From NCBI RefSeq assembly GCF_022229015.1, contig NZ_JAKKFF010000198.1, positions 1 to 45,874 on the forward strand: DNA of 45,874 bases. Direction: 5' to 3'. This document shows positions 1 to 8,600 of this stretch, piece by piece (the first letter of the stretch is position 1; each line of letters opens with the position of its first letter). The DNA comes from Micromonospora foliorum (GTDB lineage: Bacteria; Actinomycetota; Actinomycetes; Mycobacteriales; Micromonosporaceae). The position numbers were made by a program, and so were the translations under genes. Under the pieces are notes generated by a model. It was not told the origin of the DNA and searched no databases. It saw nothing but the letters and a program-made list of their open reading frames with translations.

Positions 1-1
1 C

Positions 2-3000
2 GCCGACGGGCGGGCAGGCCGGGTGGGCGTCGAGGTGCTGGACCGGGCGGCCACCGCCCGGGCGCAGGTGCGCGGACTGGTGATCAAGGTCCGGCACGCG
101 GCCACCGACGAGGACCGGACGCCGCGCCGCTCGGCCGTCGACATCGACTACTCCGGCTTCCGGGGCGCGTTCGGTGGTGACTACGCGGCCCGGCTGCGCC
201 TGGTCAAGCTGCCCGACTGTGCCCCGAGCGCCGGCCCGGCCTGCGGGCCGAGCCAACCGGTCGCCGCGACGAACGACCAACACGCCGGCCGGGTCTCGGC
301 CCGGGTCACCGACGGCACGTACGCGCTGACCGCCGGGGCGAGCGGCGCGGCCGGCAGCTTCCGGCCGACCTCCCTGTCGCCGTCGGCGACCTGGCAGGTC
401 GGCCCGCAGGCCGGTGACTTCCAGTGGTCCTACCCGCTGCGGACGCCGCAGTTGCCCGGTGGTGCCCCGGAGTTGGCGTTGGACTACTCGTCCGGGCGGG
501 TCGACGGCCGCACGGCCGCCACCAACAACCAGCCGTCCTGGGCGGGCGAGGGCTTCGAGCTGCAACCGGGCTTCATCGAGCGGTCGTACCAGCCCTGCGT
601 CGAGGACGGCCAGGCCGGCGTCGGCGACCTCTGCTGGGCGACAAACGGCGCCGGGAAGCTGGTGCAGAGCGCCACGATCTCGTTGCCCGGTCTCAACAGC
701 GAGCTGGTCCGCGACGATGCCACCGGGGCCTGGCGGGCCGAGCAGGACGAGGGTTGGCGGACCGAGCTGCTGACCGGCGCGGTCAACGGTGACGAGGGCT
801 CGGCCAGCCCGGACGACCGGGGCGAGTACTGGCGGATGACCGCGCCGGACGGCACCCAGTACCACTTCGGTCGCAACCGGATGCCGGGTTGGACGGCCGG
901 CGCGGCCGAGACCAACTCGGCCCTCACCGTGCCGGTCTTCGGCAACCACGCTAACGAGCCGTGCAAGGGCAGCTCCTCCTTCGCCACGTCGTGGTGCCAG
1001 CAGGCGTACCGGTGGATGTTGGACTTCGTGGTCACCCCGCACGGCGATGTCACCACCTACCACTACGACCGCGAGACCAACAGCTACGGCCGCAACGCCA
1101 CTCCCGCCAACCCGACGCCGTACGTGCGGGCCGCCACCGTCTCCCGCATCGAGTACGGGCAACGCCTGGACACGCTCTACACCGCGTCGGCCGGGGCGCG
1201 GGTGCTGTTCGGCAGCGCCGAGCGGTGCCGTCCCGGGTCGCCCTGTCAGCAGTCGCAACCGGCGGACTTCCCGGACACCCCGCTGGACCAGGCGTGCGCC
1301 TCGCTCTGCCCACTGTCGACCCCGACCTTCTGGAGCACCCGGCGGCTCGCGAAGGTGACCACCCAGGTCAACGACGGCGGTTTCCGGGATGTCGACTCCT
1401 GGAGCCTGACCCACACCTTCCCGGCCACCGGTGACGACTCGGCGCCCAGCCTGTGGCTGGAGTCGATCGTGCACACCGGTCACGTACGCGGCACCGCGAG
1501 CATGCCCGCCGTCGACTTCGACCCGGGTACCACGGCCGAGGGGGAGGGCACCCCGAACCGGATCGACACCCCGGGCGACACCCAACCCGCGATGCGCAAG
1601 TACCGGTTGGGCGCCATCCGCAACGAGACCGGTGGCCGCATCGAGATCAGCTATGCCGCGTCCGACTGTCAGCCGACCGCGCTGCCGACGCCGGACCGCA
1701 ACACGGCCCGCTGCTTCCCGGTCTACTGGTCGACCGAGTTCGCCACCCCGACCCGGGACTGGTTCGCCAAGTACCTGGTCACCAGGGTCACCGAGACCGA
1801 CCTGGTCGGCGGGGAGAGCGCCAACCCCAAGATCACCGAGTACGAGTACGACGGGTCGGCCGCCTGGCACCACGACGACGCCGAACTCGTCCCCGACCGG
1901 TACAAGTCGTGGGGGCAGTGGCGCGGCTACCAGCGGGTCCGCATCCGCGCCGGTCATCCGGGCGACGGCCCCCGCACCCTGACCGAGCACGTCTACCTGC
2001 GGGGCATGCACGGCGACCGCAACGCCGACGGCACCACCAAGAACGTGACGATCGAAGGGCTCGCCGACGAGGCGCCGCTGCGGGGGTTCGCCCGGCAGAC
2101 CACGGTCTTCGACGGCGACAGCGCGACAGTGCTCTCCCGTACCGTGGCGCAGCCGATGCAGTTGCCGGTCAGCGCGACCCGGGACCGCGCCGGCATCCCG
2201 CTGCGCGCCCGGGTCACCCAGATCAAGTCCAGCACCACCACGACCACCCTGCCCACCGGCAGCCGGGTCACCGAGCAGCGCTACGGCTACAACGGCTCGG
2301 GACTGCTCACCGAGACGCACGACCTCGGCGACCTGGCGCTCTCCAATGACGACACCTGCGAGGTGCAGACCTACGCCGTCAACGAGGCGAGCTGGATCCT
2401 GAACGCGCGGTCCCGGCAGGTCACCGTCGCCGGAGACTGCCAGAGCAGCGAGGTGCTGACCGACCGCCGGTTCGTCCACGACGGCGCCGAGGGGTGGGGA
2501 AGCCCGCCGACGAAGGGCGACGTCACCCGGGTCGAGGAGGGCACCGAGTCGGGCTACCAGGTGACCGAGCGCGCCACCTTCGACGTGCACGGCCGCCCGT
2601 TGGACCGGCGCGACGCCTCCGGCGACCTGACCCGTACCTCGTACACCCCGGCGGTCGGCGGGCCGTTGACCGGCACCGTGGTGACCGACCCGGCCGGGTT
2701 CGCCGTGACCACCACGATCGACCCGCTGCTGGGGCAGCCGGTGTCGACCCGGGACGCCAACGGCGGCGTGACGACCAACGGGTACGACCCGCTCGGCCGG
2801 CTGACCTCGGTGTGGCTGCCCGGCCGGGCGACCACCGCGACCCCGAACCACCGCTACTCCTACCTGGTCCCGGGCAACGGCCCGAGCGTGGTCACCAGCC
2901 AACAACTGATCGGCACCGGCGCGGCCTACCGGACCGGCACCGAGCTCTTCGACGGGTTCCTGCGGTCCCGACAGGTGCAGCAGCCGGCTCCCGGTGGCGG

Positions 3001-5614
3001 CCGGATCCTGACCGACACCCGGTACGACTCACACGGCCGGGTGGCCCGCACGTCGGCACCGCGCTTCGACAGCGGAGCACCCGGCACCGGCCTGGTCGCC
3101 CAGCCGGCGGTGCTGGCGGCGGAGACCCGGCTCGGCTACGACGGCGCCGGCCGGCAGAACGCCGAGGTGCTCTACGGCCAGGGCGTGGAGAAGTGGCGGA
3201 CCAGCACCACCCACGGCGGCGACCGGGTCTCGGTCGATCCGCCGGTCGGCGGCACCGCCAGCGTGGAGATCCGCGACGCCCGGAACCGCACGGTGGAGCT
3301 GCGCCAGTTCCTCGGCGGCGCCCCGAACGGGACCTACCAGACGACCCGGTACGCGTACACGTTGACCGGCCAACTCGCCTCGATCACCGACCACGCTGGC
3401 AACGTGTGGCGCTACGGCTACGACCGGCGGGGCCGGCAGGTGCGTGCCGAGACGCCGAACTCCGGCACCCGTTCGACCAGCTACGACGCCGAGGGACGGG
3501 TGCTGACCAGCACCGACGGCAACGGCCGGACGGTGGGTTACGACTACGACCAGTTGGGCCGCCGCACGGCGGTGCGTGAGGGTGCCACCGTGCTCGCCAG
3601 TTGGGCGTACGACACCGCGACCAACGGTCGGGGCCGGCTGGCCAGCAGCACCCGGCACGCCGCCAGCGGCGACATCGTCACCGGTGTGAGCGGCTACGAC
3701 CTGCGCGGTCGGATCACCGGTACGGCGCTCACCGTGACCGAGCCGGGGCTGGCCGGCACCTACCGGACCGGACACGCCTGGTACGAGGACGACCAGCCGT
3801 ACACCGCCACGGTGACCCTGCCGGTCGCGAACCTGGGTGGGTTGGCGACGACCGAGACGCTGCGGCACGGCTACGAGGCGAGCGGTCTGCCGAGCACCCT
3901 GCTGGGTCAGAGCACCTATGTCGCGGCCACCACCTACACGCGCACCGGCGAGGTGGAGTCGTACCAGCTCGGGGCCGCCGGTCGGCAGGTCACCCGGGCG
4001 TTCGGGTACGACCCGGTGACCCGGTGGCTGACCCGCGCCGAGACCCGCCGGCAGGGCATGGGCGCTGCCGGCGACGTCTCCTACTCCTACGACCAGGTGG
4101 GCGGGGTGACCCGGATCGCCGACGCGACCAACGCGGACACCCAGTGCCTGCGCTACGACGGTCTGCGCCGGCTCGTCGAGGGCTGGACGCCGGCCGGGGG
4201 CGACTGTGCGACCGCGCCGAGCGTCGCCGGGTTGGGCGGACCAGCCCGGTACTGGGACTCGTGGAGTTTCGACGACGCGGGCAACCGGGCCGCCGAGATC
4301 CGGCGCGGCGCGGCCGGGCAGAGCAGCCGCACCTACTCCTACCCGGCCCCCGGCACCGGGCAGCCGCACACGTTGCGCTCGGTGCGCACCGAGGGTCCGG
4401 CCGGCACCCGGACCGACACCTTCAGCTACGACGCCGACGGCAACACGCTGACCCGGCCCGGCCAACAGCTCGGCTGGGACGCCGAGGGCCGGCTCGCCAC
4501 GGTCACCGCCGCCGGCCGGACCTCCTCCTTCGGGTATGACGCGGACGGCAACCGGGTGCTGCGCCGCGACGCCAGCGGCACCACGCTCTACCTGGGTGAC
4601 ACCGAACTGCACCGCGACCCGGCCGGGGTGGTGACCGGTACGCGCTACTACCGGCACAACGGTGCCACCGTGGCGCTGCGCCGGGGTGGCACGGTGAGCT
4701 GGCTCGCCACCGACCACCACGGAACGGCCGAGACCCTGCTCGACTCGACCACGCTGACCGCGACCAGCCGGCTGCTCGGCCCGTACGGCCAGCCGCGGAC
4801 CACCGTCGCCGGCTGGGTCGGTGACCGGGGCTTCGTCGGTGGCAACGCCGACCCGGACAGCGGACTTGTGCAGCTCGGTGCCCGTCAGTACGACCCGGAC
4901 ACCGGCCGGTTCGTCTCGGTCGACCCGGTCACCGACGTCGCCGATCCGCAGCAACTGGGCGGCTACGCGTACGCGAACCACAACCCGGTCACCTTCACCG
5001 ACCCGGACGGGCTGTTGACCAAGAAGAAGGCCGTGGAGCACTCACTGATCCGCACCACCCAGAAACTCGACAAGCCGGCCAGGTCGTCGTCGCAGAGCAT
5101 CACCATCGGCGCGACCGCCACCCGGAGCACCCAGTCGCTCGTCACCAGCAGCAAGGAACGGCTGCACCAGGCCGTCGAGTACCGAGCGGCCACCTATGTC
5201 GACTGGGAGTTCGAGGTCGGTGGCGACGTCTTCACCTGGGAAGACAGGCCCACCGGTGCCAGCAGCGGTGTCTATCTCGACGGCTACAGCCGAGACGACG
5301 GCTACTACACCGTCGACGACTACTACGACGACTACTACGAGGACGACTACGAGGTGCCGGTCGTGGAGTACGAGGAGCGGTCGTGCGTCGGGTGGAACCA
5401 GTGCCTCTATCCACGTCCGATCGAGCAGAGCGTGGTGTGGGAGTCGGCCGCCGCACTGGACTCCGTCACGCAGTACCGCTCGGTGCCCACCGTGCCGGCG
5501 CCGATGACGTACCGCGTCACCGAACCGTCCGGCTGGGCGAGCCCGGTCTCCTGGCTCAGCCTGCCCGCCGAGCACCGGCTCGACCTGCCGACGTTCTCCT
5601 GGCGGCGGTCGTGA
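2..5614 (+). CDS. RHS/YD-repeat secreted protein, 5'-truncated
   Basis: The reading frame is open to the window edge, so the N-terminus is missing; the GTG at 23 is only the first internal start. The visible part begins with the beta-rich region common in actinobacterial RHS proteins (VDIDYSGF, LRLVKLP, then WQVGPQAGDFQWSYPL). YD repeats of the Y-D-x-x-G-R type follow through about residue 1600, for example SYDAEGR and YDYDQLGRR. The RHS-associated core is at about 1600-1664 (LGARQYDPDTGRFVSVDPV, ending DPDGL at 1660-1664, numbered from 23). In this family the repeats form a shell around a C-terminal payload that is released by cleavage after the core. The roughly 199-residue tail here has no toxin motif I recognise and carries a Tyr/Asp run. 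The stop overlaps the start of the LamG gene. RHS family is confident; toxin function is inference. Confidence 0.9.
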   Translation, partial: ADGRAGRVGVEVLDRAATARAQVRGLVIKVRHAATDEDRTPRRSAVDIDYSGFRGAFGGDYAARLRLVKLPDCAPSAGPACGPSQPVAATNDQHAGRVSARVTDGTYALTAGASGAAGSFRPTSLSPSATWQVGPQAGDFQWSYPLRTPQLPGGAPELALDYSSGRVDGRTAATNNQPSWAGEGFELQPGFIERSYQPCVEDGQAGVGDLCWATNGAGKLVQSATISLPGLNSELVRDDATGAWRAEQDEGWRTELLTGAVNGDEGSASPDDRGEYWRMTAPDGTQYHFGRNRMPGWTAGAAETNSALTVPVFGNHANEPCKGSSSFATSWCQQAYRWMLDFVVTPHGDVTTYHYDRETNSYGRNATPANPTPYVRAATVSRIEYGQRLDTLYTASAGARVLFGSAERCRPGSPCQQSQPADFPDTPLDQACASLCPLSTPTFWSTRRLAKVTTQVNDGGFRDVDSWSLTHTFPATGDDSAPSLWLESIVHTGHVRGTASMPAVDFDPGTTAEGEGTPNRIDTPGDTQPAMRKYRLGAIRNETGGRIEISYAASDCQPTALPTPDRNTARCFPVYWSTEFATPTRDWFAKYLVTRVTETDLVGGESANPKITEYEYDGSAAWHHDDAELVPDRYKSWGQWRGYQRVRIRAGHPGDGPRTLTEHVYLRGMHGDRNADGTTKNVTIEGLADEAPLRGFARQTTVFDGDSATVLSRTVAQPMQLPVSATRDRAGIPLRARVTQIKSSTTTTTLPTGSRVTEQRYGYNGSGLLTETHDLGDLALSNDDTCEVQTYAVNEASWILNARSRQVTVAGDCQSSEVLTDRRFVHDGAEGWGSPPTKGDVTRVEEGTESGYQVTERATFDVHGRPLDRRDASGDLTRTSYTPAVGGPLTGTVVTDPAGFAVTTTIDPLLGQPVSTRDANGGVTTNGYDPLGRLTSVWLPGRATTATPNHRYSYLVPGNGPSVVTSQQLIGTGAAYRTGTELFDGFLRSRQVQQPAPGGGRILTDTRYDSHGRVARTSAPRFDSGAPGTGLVAQPAVLAAETRLGYDGAGRQNAEVLYGQGVEKWRTSTTHGGDRVSVDPPVGGTASVEIRDARNRTVELRQFLGGAPNGTYQTTRYAYTLTGQLASITDHAGNVWRYGYDRRGRQVRAETPNSGTRSTSYDAEGRVLTSTDGNGRTVGYDYDQLGRRTAVREGATVLASWAYDTATNGRGRLASSTRHAASGDIVTGVSGYDLRGRITGTALTVTEPGLAGTYRTGHAWYEDDQPYTATVTLPVANLGGLATTETLRHGYEASGLPSTLLGQSTYVAATTYTRTGEVESYQLGAAGRQVTRAFGYDPVTRWLTRAETRRQGMGAAGDVSYSYDQVGGVTRIADATNADTQCLRYDGLRRLVEGWTPAGGDCATAPSVAGLGGPARYWDSWSFDDAGNRAAEIRRGAAGQSSRTYSYPAPGTGQPHTLRSVRTEGPAGTRTDTFSYDADGNTLTRPGQQLGWDAEGRLATVTAAGRTSSFGYDADGNRVLRRDASGTTLYLGDTELHRDPAGVVTGTRYYRHNGATVALRRGGTVSWLATDHHGTAETLLDSTTLTATSRLLGPYGQPRTTVAGWVGDRGFVGGNADPDSGLVQLGARQYDPDTGRFVSVDPVTDVADPQQLGGYAYANHNPVTFTDPDGLLTKKKAVEHSLIRTTQKLDKPARSSSQSITIGATATRSTQSLVTSSKERLHQAVEYRAATYVDWEFEVGGDVFTWEDRPTGASSGVYLDGYSRDDGYYTVDDYYDDYYEDDYEVPVVEYEERSCVGWNQCLYPRPIEQSVVWESAAALDSVTQYRSVPTVPAPMTYRVTEPSGWASPVSWLSLPAEHRLDLPTFSWRRS
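5294..5353 (+). repeat. Tyr/Asp-coding low-complexity tract in RHS tail
   Basis: GAC, TAC and GAG codons dominate, in alternating DD/YY pairs (residues 1758-1777 of the frame counted from 23): 8 Asp, 7 Tyr and 2 Glu in 20 residues. It lies in the variable tail after the RHS core. The repeated GACTAC units could expand or contract by slippage. Confidence 0.75.
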
Positions 5615-8600
5615 CCCGCCGGCGGCTCTGGCCGCTCTGCGGGCTGGCGCTCGCGGTCGTCGTCGCCGGGCTGACGTTCCCCCGGTCGCCGTCGGGCACC
5701 GCGCCGACCAACGGCGTCCCGGCCGTCGCCGTGGCGGCACCGGCCGAGGAGCCCGCCAGGGTCCGCGCCGCCCGCAGCGGCGCCCGGGTGGAGCTGCCCG
5801 AACGGACGACCGCGACCAGTCAGGTCTTCGTGAACCCGGACGGCACCCTCACCACGGAGATCAGCCAGCGCCCCGAGCGGGTCCGGCGGGGCGCGGAGTG
5901 GGTGTCGGTGGACACCCGTCTGCGCGCCCGGCCGGACGGCACCATCGCACCCGTGGCCGCGGCCGAACTGACCCTCTCCGGCGGCGGAACGACACCGCTG
6001 GCCACCCTGGCCACCGGTGGTGGCCGGCTCGAACTGAGCTGGCCGATGCCGCTGCCCACGCCGGTGCTGACCGGGGAGACCGCCAGCTACACCGACGTCC
6101 TGCCCGGTGTGGACCTGCGGGTGCGGGCCACCGCGACCGGTTTCTCCCAGGTGCTGGTGGTCAGGACGGCCGAGGCGGCACGCCAGCCGGCGCTGCGCCG
6201 GTACACCTTCGGGCTGCGCACCACGAAGCTGACCGCCGCCCGCAACGACGCCGGTGGCCTGCGGGTCACCGACCGGGCTGGAAAGACCGTCCTCAGCTCG
6301 GGTAGCGCCTGGATGTGGGACTCGGCGACCCGCGACGGGTCGGACCGACCCACCCGGCGGGCTCCGATCGGGCTGGAGTTGACCGCGCAGCGGTTGACCC
6401 TCGTCCCCGACCCGGCTCTGCTGCTCGACCCGGCGGCCCGGTTCCCGCTCTACCTCGACCCGGACCTCACCGGTGACCAGCAGCACTGGCTCATGGTGCA
6501 GAAGGACCTGCCGACCCAGAACTGGTGGGACAGCACGCAGTTCCGCCCGCAGGTCGGCCGCGACCCACGGGAGTCGAGCACCGACCGGTTCCGGTCCTAC
6601 TTCGAGCTGGACACGTCCGGGGTCGCCGGCAAGAGCATCATCCGGGCGCAGCTGCGGATCCCACAGACCTGGTCGTGGTCGTGCACCCCCGAGCCGCTGC
6701 ACCTCTACCACACCGCGCCGATCACGTCGGCGATGAACTGGACCACCGCTCCGCCGCTGCTCACCAACCGGAAGCTGAGCACCATCACCGAGGCGTACGG
6801 GGGCGAGGGCACCGGCACCTCCTGCCAGGTCCCGAACGACGCGGAACTCACCGCCACGGCGGCGGTGGCCGAAGCCGCCGCCGTCCGAGCGCCCACCCTG
6901 ACGCTTGGCCTCGCCTCGGACGAGTCGACAAGCGCCAACGGCGCCAAGGAGTTCCTCCCGAAGGCGAAGCTCGTGATCACCTACAACACCGTGCCGGAGG
7001 CCCCCGAACTCGACGGCTGTACCGACAACTCGGCCGGTTACCTGACCAGCGACCAACCCACCCTGACCGCCGTGCCACTCGACGCCGACCAGGACGACCA
7101 GTTCCTGTCGGTGGCCTTCCAGTGGGCGGACAGCACCGGTCGGGTGCTCGGTGAGGCGACGGGGGACCAGAGTGTCTTCTCCGGCAACCCGGTGCACGCG
7201 CGGATCAGCACGGTGCTCACCGAGGGCGTCACGTACCAGTGGCGGGCACGTACCCAGGACGCCAAGACCACGGGCCCGTGGAGCGCCTGGTGCCGGTTCG
7301 TCCTCGACGCCCTGCCGCCGACGGTCGCGCCGACGGTGACCTCGCCGGTCTTCATGGCCGACGGCGTCGCCGGCCGACCGTACGAGGCGGGTGAGGTCCG
7401 CTTCGACGCCAACGGCGCCACCGACGTGGTGGCGTTCCGCTACTGGGTCAACGAGAAGGAGCAGCCCGACGTGCCGGCGACCGGTGGGCAGGCGCGGGTC
7501 CAGGTGACGCCGACCCGCGGCTACAACACCGTACTGGTGCGTGGGGTGGACCGGGCTGGGCTGACCGGCCCGGAGACCCGCTTCGACTTCGTGACCGACA
7601 CCGAACACCTGACGCCACCGGTCGCCGAGTGGACGATGGAGGACTACGGCAGCGAGGCGTGGGACACGGGCAGCAACCTGCACCACGCCACGCTGACCGG
7701 GGCGGCCGTCTTCGGCGCTGGTCGAGGCTCTGGCGGTCTGGAGTTGGACGCCTCGGAGCAGACCTACGCCCGTACCACGGGTCCGGTCATCCGCACCGAC
7801 GCCAGCTTCACCGCCATGGCCTGGGTCAAGCTGACCAGGGACGACGACTGGTTCACCGCGTTGGGTCAGTCGGGCCTGCGGTTCCCCGGCTTCGAGCTGG
7901 AGTACGGCCTCTGGCCGCGGGGCTGGGTCTTCGAGATGGCCACCGCCGACAGCACCGAGGGTCAGGTGTCGGTGAACGCCGCCTCGGCCAGTGGGATCAC
8001 CGCCCAGTTGGATGTCTGGACCCACCTGGCTGGCGTGTACGACCACCAGGCCGGGCAGCTGCGGCTCTACGTCAACGGCGCGCTGGCCGGTACGGCGGCA
8101 CACCGCAGCACCTGGAACGCGACGGGACCGGTCAACATCGGCAGCGGCTTCTGGCACGGCACGCACCCGGCTCGTTGGCCGGGCGGCCTGGACGACGTAC
8201 GGATCTTCGATCGGGTGACAAGCGAGGCCGAGATCCGCGAGGTGATGGCCGGGGAGCCGTGGGGTCCGGAGGCGCGCTGGCAGTTGGAGGAGACCGAGGG
8301 GCGCACGGCCGTCGACGAGACCGGCAACACCCACACCCTCGCCGTGTCCTCCAGCGGTCAGCCGTGGGGGCCGGGCCGTAACGGCGGCGGCCTGCACCTC
8401 GATGGCGACGGCGACATGGCCTGGGCCCCGGGCCCGGTGGTCCGTACCGATCGGAGTTTCACGGCCGCCGCCTGGGTGAAGCTGGCCCGCGACACCACCA
8501 CCGGCACCGTCCTGAGTCAGGATGGCCGGACCTCCAGCGGCTTCACCCTGCGCTACGACGCCGGGTCGCGGCGCTGGTCCTTCGCCATGGCCGGGGCCGA

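Noticed and set aside
3029..5041. Long open frame of 670 codons on the minus strand under the RHS gene
   Set aside because: It mirrors the codon bias of the true gene, is rich in Arg, Gly and Val, has no domain signatures and no ribosome site.
5383..5610. LamG gene starting at an upstream ATG inside the RHS gene
   Set aside because: It would add 76 residues before the signal peptide and overlap coding sequence; GTG 5611 in GTGA is far better.
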